Shown here: in pieces, positions 53,994-62,840 of the stretch | How positions within the stretch are numbered: position 1 is the first letter of the stretch | Layout: every line of letters begins with the position of its first letter | NCBI GenBank assembly: GCA_922989275.2 | Contig: OV277867.1 | Coordinates: 7,626,001-7,690,000 of the forward strand | Reading direction: 5' to 3' | From: Gari tellinella | Taxonomy: Eukaryota > Mollusca > Bivalvia > Cardiida > Psammobiidae | Length of the DNA stretch: 64,000 nucleotides | Translations under genes and position numbers: made by a program | Notes under the pieces: model-generated | The model's input: only the letters and a program-made list of their open reading frames with translations | What the model was told of the DNA's origin: nothing | Databases searched by the model: none

Positions 53994-54084
53994 GTGCTCA
54001 TTATTTATCATTTTTAATAAACGAGTTGACTAAAATAATTCATTTTAGTCAACGAGTTTATTAAAAATGATAAATAATGAGCAC
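53994..54084. repeat. N-type palindrome
   Basis: GTGCTCATTATTTATCATTT then TTAATAAACGAGTTGAC, a short TAAAATAATTCATTTTA centre and the full inverse. The related copy at 62741 carries an extra hairpin in its centre. Confidence 0.75.
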
Positions 54085-54204
54085 GAATATGAGATTCTAT
54101 TTATCACATTACAAGTTTAAGCACTTTTTAAATTGATTGAAGCTTTAGTTTGTAGACCCTCCGCTATATAGATTTTCCGCCAAAACGTTACATTGTTTAC
54201 GTTA

Positions 54205-54220
54205 ACGACGACGTAAATGA
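54205..54220. promoter_or_regulatory. CRE-like palindrome in a possible promoter
   Basis: GACGACGTAAATGACGTCAT contains TGACGTCA (about 54218-54225), the consensus cAMP-response element. Upstream is CTATATAG at about 54163. Downstream is a candidate first exon with a strong donor. Chance occurrence is possible. Confidence 0.25.
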
Positions 54221-54240
54221 CGTCATTTGGCGCCCCGCTA

Positions 54241-54394
54241 CATGCAACGCTTGTGGACGAACAGGTTGGGCCAGAGCCCAAAAAACGATATTCCACTAGT
54301 GGATTACGATATTTACATAATGGCTTTATGTCACTCCCAGATAGCAGATTATGTGATAAAGAAAGCTACACAAGGAGGTGACAACTCAATGCAA
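54241..54394 (+). CDS. Candidate plus-strand first exon
   Basis: An ATG at about 54242 opens a frame MQRLWTNRLGQSPKNDIPLV, then DYDIYIMALCHSQIADYVIK and NSMQ, to a strong donor CAA|GTAAGTAAT at 54394/54395. An alternative ATG at 54217 (MTSFGAPLHATLVDEQVG) also stays open for 54 codons. The block is unique in the window and somewhat GC-richer than its surroundings. I see no following exon, because a J element starts at 54532. Not recognised. Confidence 0.3.
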
Positions 54395-54531
54395 GTAAGT
54401 AATGCAGAAAGCTCCTATTCAAGTATTTTGCATTAATTTTGTCATGCATTAACTAATTCATCCCTGAAATTTCAAATGGAAAATTTCAAATATCCATTTT
54501 AGTCAAACTATTTGGGGTGCTCAGGGCTCCA

Positions 54532-54701
54532 GATAAGAGGTAGTTTTTTCAACAAATCCCACATTTTCTCACTATTTTTAGCACCAAATCCTAAGGTATT
54601 ACTACTCATTAGAATCGTCCTAATGAGTAGTGACACCATAGGGTTTAATTCAGAAATAAAGATTTTAGTTTTTGAAAAACTTCCCTTATCTGGAGACCGT
54701 G
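54532..54701. mobile_element. J-type element with shortened core
   Basis: CAGGGCTCCAGATAAGAGG to CCTTATCTGGAGACCG. The apex is cut to ATTAGAATCGTCCTAATG. Confidence 0.65.
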
Positions 54702-54729
54702 TTTTTAACAATATTTTGAACAAAATAAT

Positions 54730-54905
54730 AAGTGCAAACCCTGATCAGAGGCCCTCTGATCTGGGTATATACTGTTTGCATCAGACAAGTGTACTCTTAA
54801 AAAATACACTGTAAAGGATGAGTTTACATATTCATGACTGTACAAATTAGAATTATTTTCTTCAGTGGAGGGATAAGTTAAATGCGTAAAAATATGTATC
54901 AATGG
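54730..54905. mobile_element. Core 3 hairpin followed by a B right arm
   Basis: CCTGATCAGAGGCCCTCTG then GGGTATATACTGTTTGC, then ATTCATGACTGTACAAATT and CAATGGAGTAAAGC. Confidence 0.45.
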
Positions 54906-55136
54906 AGTAAAGCTTTAAGAGAGATTTTACTGTCATGACATATCTGCCAGAACTAATAGTCTACAAATAAATGACTTTGCTTGCAAGTCTTCACATATCT
55001 CATCAGTTATCGGCAGTACGAACATGCAATACTGTCGCCTCTCTGTGCAAACTTGCTAGTTTCAATAAACGATGCATGCATGGTGACTGTTACATGACTT
55101 ATCTTTTCACTGTGCCAAAGAGGCTATTCTTACCTG

Positions 55137-55387
55137 TTAACCCTTTCCCCAATAGAAGCGCCTTTTAGCGAATATGATTTATTCCTCCGCTGAAGAAAAT
55201 AGTTCCAATTTAATCAGTCATGATTATATATTATAGGGAATATTTTCTATACTCATGCACATAATAGCTTAAAGCAGGCTGAAAGTAAAGCAGAATGCGC
55301 CTCAAGGCGCATTCTGCTTTACTTTCAACCTGCTTTTAGTAGTCACATATCTTCAATGCTAGAAATGGGCTATCAGGTAACGGGTTA
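55137..55387. mobile_element. B-type foldback element, complete
   Basis: TTAACCCTTTCCCCAATAG to GGTAACGGGTTAA. Core apex GCGCCTCAAGGCGC. Confidence 0.75.
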
Positions 55388-55947
55388 AAACATAACTCAA
55401 TAAATCTGAGTAGCAAACAGTGAGAAACCAGCATTTTACCACATCTTGTTTGCATTGAATATTCATGAACGTTAAATGGCCGCTCTAGAATTGTTCAAGA
55501 GCTTCAAGAATTACTTTACACATTTTACAAAAGGAGTTCAATGGTTCTACATGTATTTAATAGCCATCAAATGTCAGGAATATTCACGAACATTAAATGG
55601 CCACATCTAGAATTGTTCATGAATATTCTTCAAGAATTTATTCTGGAACAGTTCTAGAATAATTTAATACCTTCCCACAGGGGCTATCTATAATACAACA
55701 GAGCTAATAGAATGTACTCAAAGTCAAAAATAGAACTTCTTGTTGAGGACAAAACTGAACTTGAAATGCCTACAACAATGAGAAAAGACGATAGAAAATA
55801 TGTTATTAATTATGATGTCAGGATACTGAAGCATTACAAAGTCTTACTGCTTTTCTATTTATAGCCAATATGACAGCGATACTAATTCATAACCATTGAG
55901 TCTGTCAAAACAAAGAGCTTCAACTAATTACTCTTAACTAGTGGCTC
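55388..55947. repeat. Unique stretch with a roughly 150-bp partial duplication
   Basis: CGTTAAATGGCCGCTCTAG (about 55469) and CATTAAATGGCCACATCTAG (about 55591) lie in two related segments rich in AATTGTTCA and TTCAAGAATT. No gene is recognised. Confidence 0.4.
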
Positions 55948-56154
55948 TTAACTCACGCTAGTGGCAGAATCACTATTATCTGTGCAAACAGTTTTGATTC
56001 TGATGAGACGCCGCGTAACGCGGCTTCTCATCAGAATCCAAACTGTTTGATACTCTGATGCTGTTTTGAAAAGAAATGTTGAAAATTCTATTTTTTAGAA
56101 TAGCAGACAACGTTTGTTCCGGACGAAAAAATTACCCAGCATGCAAAGAGTTAC
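55948..56154. mobile_element. A-type foldback element
   Basis: TTAACTCACGCTAGTGGCAG to CAGCATGCAAAGAGTTA with core 1, apex CCGCGTAACGCGG. Confidence 0.7.
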
Positions 56155-56189
56155 GCCTATCACCAACTGTTGCCATTCAATGAAGACGT

Positions 56190-56488
56190 TTTATAAATAC
56201 TGTCCAACGTCAACAAGTCAAACTTACTAAAGTCAAACATACCCATATTTCAAAGTTAACTATTTCCTCCCTGAAACTTTAAATGGACAATTCCAGTTTC
56301 CATTTAAGTCTAGTCCATTTCTGACTTTTAGGGGTTGTTTTTGTCAATGTTTGGCATTATGACAAACAGTGAAGACCTAAGAGCCCTCTGATCTGGGTTT
56401 TCACTGTTTGCATAGGACAAGTGTACTATTAAAATGTACACTGTTTGCAAAGGACGCCAATATGCGGGACTAGGGTTCAAAGGGTTAA
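56190..56488. mobile_element. pogo-like remnant with an inverted D element at its TTAA
   Basis: CATACCCATATTTCAAAG is the interior of the CAGTCGAAC family. An inverted D copy starts at the TTAA (56256) and ends AACCCTAG-inverse, AGGGTTCAAAGGGTTAA, at 56488. One core 3 arm is deleted. Confidence 0.6.
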
Positions 56489-56864
56489 GCTTGTGTTAAC
56501 CCTTTACCCCATAGCCTGTTTCTAGTTTTGAAAACAGGTGACCACTTCCTACAATGAGCGTCTATCATCACAACTATTACATTGGCTAATAAAATATAAA
56601 AAAAAAAATCTCAGGAGAAGAGTTCAGATTCATGTCATATGCTGTCTGATCAGGGTATACACTGCTTTCAAAAAGAATCAATATATTTATGCTGATAGCA
56701 GATTTATGTGCGTTCAAATCAATCCTAATCCTCATTCTGGTTTGAGTTTGACTTAAATATAAAAGTCAACAATACTAGCAATATTACAAAACAAGAAGTT
56801 TTGCCACCAATTTCTGGCAACAAGAACACAACACTTACCATGCTGAAACTGGATATATCCATCC

Positions 56865-56937
56865 TTTGCAAACAGTGTAGACCCAGATCAGAGGGCTCCT
56901 TCAGGAGCCCTCTGATCTGGGTCTACACTGTTTGTCA
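56865..56937. repeat. Core 3 hairpin, perfect
   Basis: AAACAGTGTAGACCCAGATC, AGAGGGCTCC, TTCA, then the exact inverse to CTGTTTG. Stem of about 33 bp. Confidence 0.8.
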
Positions 56938-57249
56938 TTCTTTTAAACATTTTAGGGACAAACCCTTTCAGAGTCAATATAATTTAGTCATTTATCAGTA
57001 AACGGTTTAACGTTACTTTTTGACAATTGAGCATAGTAAGGGTTATATATCACTTCACAAAAACATGTGCTATTACTGCTTGTGACTATGCCAAGATTCT
57101 TGCTCTTCTTCACAAACCTTCTTCGTCATAATTTCTGGATATCTCTAAAGACATGTAATTGTCTACTGCAGAAAATTCCAAGTTAAATGTTAAGCAGAAT
57201 ATTTCCTCTAGAGATTTCTGCTTTCCTTTCAGTCTCCTTTTAGCTGTCA

Positions 57250-57412
57250 TCTATTTGTAACTCTTTACTCCATAGATAGTATCTAGTTTTGAAGACAGGT
57301 GACCACTTTAAAGCTGTTTGAATATAAAGCAGAATGCATCTTAAGTACGTAGCGTGTCCTATAGGAGCTTTCTGTGTTACTTTTATCAGCTTTAAGCAGT
57401 CACCTGTCTTTA
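57250..57412. mobile_element. B/E-type element, diverged
   Basis: TTTACTCCATAGATAGTATC and GACAGGTGACCACTTTAAAG left; CAGTCACCTGTCTTTAA right. Confidence 0.45.
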
Positions 57413-57979
57413 ACCCTTTACTCCATAGATACTTATTTTTATATACAGCGCTCCCTCTCTACAACGAAACCCAATGGGAGACAAAAATTATGTGGGTTGT
57501 TCGGAGGGAGTCGTTGTAGGGAGGGAATTTGGCTTACATTTGCAAATAGCTTGAATCCAGATCAGACGCCGCGTAACGCGGCGTCTGATCTGGATACAAG
57601 CTGTTTGTCACTCCTCATTAATTTTTTTCCGTCAAAATGTCCATTATGTAAAACAGCAGACGACAACTTTAAGTAGACGACATTGCAGCAGTAAAAACGT
57701 TAGACATAAATGCTCTATTTATGGAACTGCGTCAAGTGTCGTTGTAAGGAGGGAGTCGTTGTTGGGAGGGCCGTTGTAGAGAGGGAACGCTGTACTTACT
57801 TTATTTTTCCCCTGAAGCAAATACAGCTTCTCTTTACACAGTCAAGAATATGCACAATGAGAAAGAGTTTCCATATCCTAGCAGCTCAAAGCAGGCTGGG
57901 TAGGGCTTCATCTTTTCATCCTGCTTTTAGTGTCACTTCGTCACCTATCTTCACAACTACAAACAGGCTATGGAGAAAT
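57410..57979. mobile_element. B-type element interrupted by an F element
   Basis: TTAACCCTTTACTCCATAG on the left. After the F element the B right side resumes with ATATCCTAGCAGCTC and ends AACAGGCTATGGAGAAATGG. Confidence 0.6.
57446..57792. mobile_element. F-type foldback element, complete
   Basis: CAGCGCTCCCTCTCTACAAC to GTAGAGAGGGAACGCTG between TA pairs. Core 1 is perfect around CGCCGCGTAACGCGGCG. Confidence 0.8.
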
Positions 57980-58107
57980 GGGCTTTCTGCATTACTTTCA
58001 TCTAGCTTTATGAAGTCGCCTGTCTTTAATACAACCAATTAGTCTACTTTTGTGGTAATATAGGGTTTTTTACTGTGCTTAGTGTTTCCTATAGGCACTA
58101 GTCAAAA
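57980..58107. mobile_element. E-type right end merging into the 63-bp array
   Basis: CTTTCTGCATTACTTTCATC, AAGTCGCCTGTCTTTAATAC and GTGGTAATATAGGG then TTTTTTACTGTG match the right arm of family E (GGTCGTAATAGAGAGG then TTTTACTGTA). From here the array unit begins. Confidence 0.5.
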
Positions 58108-58384
58108 CCGCCTGTATAGCTCAGTGGTAGAGCGTCCGCTTGCAGTGCGGGAGGTTGCGGGTTTGATCCCCGGCCGGGTCAAACAAAAAGACTATAAAAA
58201 TTGGTAGTAATGGCTTCCCTCCTTGGCGCTCAGGATTTCGGGTTAGCATTACGACTGGTTCGTCGGTGTCAGGATAAAGTGACCGGCCGGGTACAGTGCC
58301 ATTGGTGCACCTAAAAAGTGCCCCTTCTCATAATCATCAGAATTGATGGCGTAGAAGTAATAAATAGAAATAGAAATAGAAAAA
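58108..58384 (+). mobile_element. tRNA-Cys-like SINE inside the 63-bp array
   Basis: The head has an A box (TAGCTCAGTGGTAGAGCG), anticodon loop TTGCAGT (GCA, Cys) and B box GGGTTTGATCCCC. The acceptor arms (GCCTGTA and CCGGGTC) do not pair, so it is not a working tRNA gene. The body has CTTGGCGCTCAGGATTTCGG and GGTGTCAGGATAAAGTGACC, reminiscent of conserved SINE core domains, and the tail is a run of AAATAG units. It interrupts an array unit at AGTC. Confidence 0.7.
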
Positions 58385-60340
58385 GTCTATTTTTGGATGG
58401 TAATAATATAGGGGTTTTACTGTGCTTAGTGTTTCCTATAGGTGCTAGTCTATTTTTGGATGTTGGTATTATAGGGGTTTTACTGTGCTTAGTGTTTCCT
58501 ATAGTTGCTGGTCTATTTTTGGATGGTGGTATTATAGGGGTTTTACTGTGCTTAGTGTTTCCTATAGGTGCTAGTCTATTTTTGAATGGTGGTAATATAG
58601 GGGTTTTACTGTGCTTAGTGTTTCCTATAGGTACTAGTCTATTTTTGAATGGTGGTAATATAGGGGTTTTACTGTGCTTAGTGTTTCCTATAGGTACTAG
58701 TCTATTTTTGAATGGTGGTAATATAGGGGTTTTACTGTGCTTAGTGTTTCCTATAGTTGCTGGTCTATTTTTGGATGGTGGTAATATTGGGGTTTTACTG
58801 TGCTTAGTGTTTCCTATAGGTACTAGTCTATTTTTGAATGGTGGTAATATAGGGGTTTTACTGTGCTTCGTGTTTCCTATAGTTGCTGGTCGTTTTTGGA
58901 TGGTGGTATTATAGGGGTTTTACTGTGTTAAGTGTTTCCTATAGTTGCTGGTCTATTTTTGGATGGTGGTATTATAGGGGTTTTACTGTGCTTAGTGTTT
59001 CCTATAGGTGCTAGTCTATTTTTGAATGGTGGTAATATAGGGGTTTTACTGTGCTTAGTCGTTCCTATAGGTGCTAGTCTATTTTTGAATGGTGGTATTA
59101 TACGGGTTTTACTGTGTTAAGTGTTTCCTATAGTTGCTGGTCTATTTTTGGATGGTGGTATTATAGGGGTTTTACTGTGCTTAGTGTTTCCTATAGGTGC
59201 TAGTCTATTTTTGAATGGTGGTAATATAGGGGTTTTACTGTGCTTAGTCGTTCCTATAGGTGCTAGTCTATTTTTGGATGTTGGTACATGTAATATAGGG
59301 TTTTTACTGTGCTTAGTGTTTCCTATAGGTGCTAGTCTATTTTTGAATGGTGGTATTATAGGGGTTTTACTGTGTTAAGTGTTTCCTATAGTTACTGGTC
59401 TATTTTTGGATGGTGGTATTATAGGGGTTTTACTGTGCTTAGTGTTTCCTATAGGTGCTAGTCTATTTTTGAATGGTGGTAATATAGGGGTTTTACTGTG
59501 CTTAGTCGTTCCTATAGGTGCTAGTCTATTTTTGGATGTTGGTACATGTAATATAGGGTTTTTACTGTGCTTAGTGTTTCCTATAGGTGCTAGTCTATTT
59601 TTGAATGGTGGTATTATAGGGGTTTTACTGTGTTAAGTGTTTCCTATAGTTGCTGGTCTATTTTTGAATGGTGGTAATATAGGGGTTTTACTGTGTTAAG
59701 TGTTTCCTATAGTTGCTGGTCTATTTTTGAATGGTGGTAATATAGGGGTTTTACTGTGCTTAGTGTTTCCTATAGGTGCTAGTCTATTTTTGAATGGTGG
59801 TATTATAGGGGTTTTACTGTGTTAAGTGTTTCCTATAGTTACTGGTCTATTTTTGGATGGTGGTATTATAGGGGTTTTACTGTGCTTAGTGTTTCCTATA
59901 GGTACTAGTCTATTTTTGAATGGTGGTATTATAGGGGTTTTACTGTGTTAAGTGTTTCCTATAGTTGCTGGTCTATTTTTGGATGGTGGTATTATAGGGG
60001 GTTTACTGTGCTTAGTATTTCCTATAGGTGCTAGTCTATTTTTGAATGGTGGTATTATAGGGGTTTTACTGTGTTAAGAGTTTCCTATAGTTGCTGGTCT
60101 ATTTTTGGATGGTGGTATTATAGGGGTTTTACTGTGCTTAGTGTTTCCTATAGGTGCTAGTCTATTTTTGAATGGTGGTAATATAGGGGTTTGACTGTGT
60201 TTAGTCGTTCCTATAGGTGCTAGTCTATTTTTGGATGTTGGTACATGTAATATAGGGTTTTTACAGTGCTTAGTGTTTCCTATAGTTGATAGTCTATTTT
60301 TGGATGGTGGTACATGTAATATAAGGGTTCTACTGTTCTT
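58385..60340. repeat. 63-bp tandem array, about 31 units
   Basis: The unit is about GTCTATTTTTGGATGGTGGT, ATTATAGGGGTTTTACTGTG, CTTAGTGTTTCCTATAGGTG-CTA. Two main subtypes alternate (GGTGCTAGT and GTTGCTGGT), plus a longer type with GGTACATGTAATATAGGG at 59284, 59544, 60240 and 60308, the first two 260 bp apart. Open frames of up to 198 codons (a hydrophobic 21-aa repeat) follow from the period being a multiple of 3. Confidence 0.9.
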
Positions 60341-60460
60341 AGTGTTTCATTCAGTAGGCTGCCAAGAATGTCATCAAAATAAACATAGCTAGAACTAAAC
60401 AAAGACAATGCCTACCAGCCCTACATGCCCCTGACAATGCTGCAACCATATCAAATACAT

Positions 60461-60535
60461 CATACACAAACAGTGTACACCCAGATCAGAGGGCTCCGGA
60501 AGGAGCCCTCTGATCTGGGTGTACACTGTTTGCCA
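60461..60535. repeat. Core 3 hairpin, perfect
   Basis: AAACAGTGTACACCCAGATC, AGAGGGCTCC, GGAA, then the exact inverse. Confidence 0.8.
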
Positions 60536-60704
60536 TATTTTATGATACTCTGTCAACAAACCCCTCGTTAGTCAATGTGAACCTATTATTTGATCAGAAA
60601 ACGGACTAGTCTATTGAGAAGTCAGGATAAGAAGGTTTAAGTGATGAAAGCTTTCTGCTAGCAAGTAAATAGCTTTGGTTCGACTTCCCATCAGAACCAA
60701 TAGG

Positions 60705-60925
60705 TTAATTCTTTGCATGCTGGGAATTGTTTTGTTTCAGTCTGCTACAATTGTCGTCTGCTACTGTTCTTAAAATAATAATTGTTAAAAATTTCTTTTC
60801 AAAATACAAATAGAGTGTCAAAAAGTTTGGATCTTGACAAGACGCAGCATTACACCCTGTCTCATCAGGATCTAGTCTGTTTGCAAAGGTTCACCATGGT
60901 TTCGATGCTACTGTGTTAAGTGTTA
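60705..60925. mobile_element. A-type foldback element, diverged
   Basis: TTAATTCTTTGCATGCTGGG to GCTACTGTGTTAAGTGTTAA. The core is worn. Confidence 0.6.
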
Positions 60926-60984
60926 ATTAAACAGAAACAGTAGCCTCCATTTGACCTTTCTCAATCATCTGCTTTCCCTGTTGC

Positions 60985-61177
60985 AGAGCACCAGATAAGG
61001 GTAGTTTTTCAAAAAACTAAAATCTTTATTTCTGAATAAAACCCTATGGCGTCACTACTCATTAGAATCGTCTCTTCGAGACGATTCTAATGAGTAGTAA
61101 CACCATAGGATTTGGTGCTAAAAATAGTGAGAAAATGTGGGATTTGTTGAAAAAACTACCTCTTATCTGGAGCCCTG
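60985..61177. mobile_element. J-type foldback element
   Basis: GAGCACCAGATAAGGGTAG to CTTATCTGGAGCCCTG. The core 4 palindrome is perfect with apex GTCTCTTCGAGAC. Confidence 0.75.
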
Positions 61178-61249
61178 CCTGTTGGATTGTTCCAATAGTG
61201 TAACAATGGGTTAAAATACAGGAAATGCTTTTTACAGCAATAGCATCTA

Positions 61250-61448
61250 GGCTCCAGGTATTTGGCAGGTAAGAGGGTGTCAATTGAACAAATCCAACAT
61301 TTCTCACTCAATTCAGCACTAAAGCATATGGTGTGACTACTCATTAGAATCATCTCAAAGAGACAATTCTAGTGAGTAGTGACACCATAGGGTTTAATAC
61401 AGAAATAAAGAAATTAGTTTTTGAAATACTCCCCTTATCTTGAGCCTT
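61250..61448. mobile_element. J-type element with an end insertion
   Basis: AGGCTCCAGGTATTTGGC then GGTAAGAGGG: about ten bases are inserted in the left end. The right end is CCCTTATCTTGAGCC. Confidence 0.6.
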
Positions 61449-61578
61449 CTCCATGTTTTTTGTGATGTAAATCTAAATTGATGTTCAAATGAATTTTTAC
61501 AACAGACATGATTTCACTAAGGAAATTGATGGCCGTCGATTGCCATCAATTGCGAGTTCAGGCCACCGGTCTGAAATA

Positions 61579-61811
61579 CAGTGGAGAAAATTTTATTCTT
61601 CCGTTCAAACGCAAACCCATTGCGATGAAATATAGAAAATGACAACTTTTTAACAATTCTGACATCCAGTTTTAATCTGAGCGGCAAACATTTTGGAGCC
61701 TGATCAGAGGCAGGGTTACCCCGCGTCTGATCAGGCTCCAAACTGTTTGCAATAAAAATAATAGTTTAAGTGTAACTGGGGCTATTTTGAAAGAAAACAT
61801 TATCTCTACTG
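61579..61811. mobile_element. C-type foldback element
   Basis: CAGTGGAGAAAATTTTATTC to AACATTATCTCTACTG between TA pairs, with core 1 (GGAGCCTGATCAGAGG). Confidence 0.7.
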
Positions 61812-61951
61812 TACTCTGCAAGCTGCCCACGGGGCACAAACTGCTAACCTAAACAGCAAACAGTGGTAACTGAACACGCTACAATCCCCAATTTTGTGTC
61901 AGGTGACCAAGCAACAAAGAAGCATGGCAATCTCTAAAAGACAGGTCCCTG

Positions 61952-62209
61952 TTAACCCTTTGAACCCTAGTCCCACTTTTAGGCGTCTTTTACATTTTAC
62001 AAACAGTGTACATGTGAATAGTACACTTGTCCTGTGCAAACAGTGAAGACCCAGATCAGAGGGCTCCAAAAGGAGCCTTCTGATCAGGGTCTTCACTGTT
62101 TGTCATAATGCCAAACATTGACAAAAACACCCCTTAAACGTCAGAAATGGACTAGACTAAAATGGAAACTGGAATTTTCCATTTAAAGTTTCAGGGAGGA
62201 AAGAGTTAA
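61952..62209. mobile_element. D-type foldback element
   Basis: TTAACCCTTTGAACCCTAG to GGGAGGAAAGAGTTAA. Core 3 apex GCTCCAAAAGGAGC. Confidence 0.8.
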
Positions 62210-62479
62210 ATAAAGGATAAAAATACTGCAGAAAGCTGATGCAATTACCCATTACTCCATCAATTCACCTTTTTAAGCTTTTAATTTTTTCATCCATGAA
62301 AGACTAGAGGGATGGCTTTGTCTGTAAGACAAATATGTAATGCCCCACACCGGCAACAATATGACTAAGTTCAACTATCCATGTATCTGAAATTTTGTGA
62401 TTTTTGCATCAGCCACCTGTCTTCAGCACTTCTTGTGTCTATGGTATTGAGTTTGGGTACAGCCGCCATAATTGGGCAT
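62210..62479. other. No gene recognised; B-like fragment
   Basis: ACCCATTACTCCATCAATTC at 62247 is a B left end; the rest is unassigned. Confidence 0.4.
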
Positions 62480-62703
62480 TTAACCCATTACCCCATTACC
62501 CGTTTCTATATTTGAAGACAGGTATACATCCATTTAAAGCAGGCTGAAAGTAAAGCAGAATGCGCCTTTAAGGCGCATTCTGTTTTACTTTCAGCCTGCT
62601 TTAAGCTATTATCTTCTACGATATAGAAAATGTTTTTTAATAAACATATTCATGATTGTATAAAATGGAACTTTTTCCTTGAGTGGAGGAATAAATTGTA
62701 GGC
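62480..62703. mobile_element. B-type element, right end missing
   Basis: TTAACCCATTACCCCATTACC start and a perfect core 2 (GCGCCTTTAAGGCGC). The right arm fades after GAGGAATAAATTG. Confidence 0.65.
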
Positions 62704-62740
62704 ATAAAACAAGTAGTAATACTAATAGAGGATCTTACAT

Positions 62741-62840
62741 GAGTGCTCATTATTTATCATTTTTAATAAACAAGTTGACTAAAATAATATGACGCGAGCC
62801 TTGGCGAGCGTCATATTCATTTTAGTCAACGAGTTTATTA
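62741..62840. repeat. N-type palindrome with an extra central hairpin, cut by a Q-type start
   Basis: GTGCTCATTATTTATCATTT left arm; the centre carries ATATGACGCGAGCC ... GGCGAGCGTCATAT. The right arm stops at GAGTTTATTAA, where CGAGAGCACCGC begins. Confidence 0.6.

Noticed and set aside
54985..55110. BIR-like fragment on the minus strand (RGDSIACSYC)
   Set aside because: Ten residues resemble the GD-x-V-x-C-x-x-C part of BIR domains, but the frame is only about 24 codons, stops right after the second Cys, and has no Trp or His ligand following.
58111..58182. Functional tRNA-Cys gene
   Set aside because: A and B boxes and a GCA anticodon loop are present, but the acceptor stem does not pair (GCCTGTA with CCGGGTC), and the sequence continues into a SINE body and an A-rich tail.
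58318..59636. Hydrophobic 21-aa repeat protein (198 and 85 codon frames)
   Set aside because: Product of the 63-bp tandem array. Frames stop and restart with unit subtypes, and there is no start or splice context.
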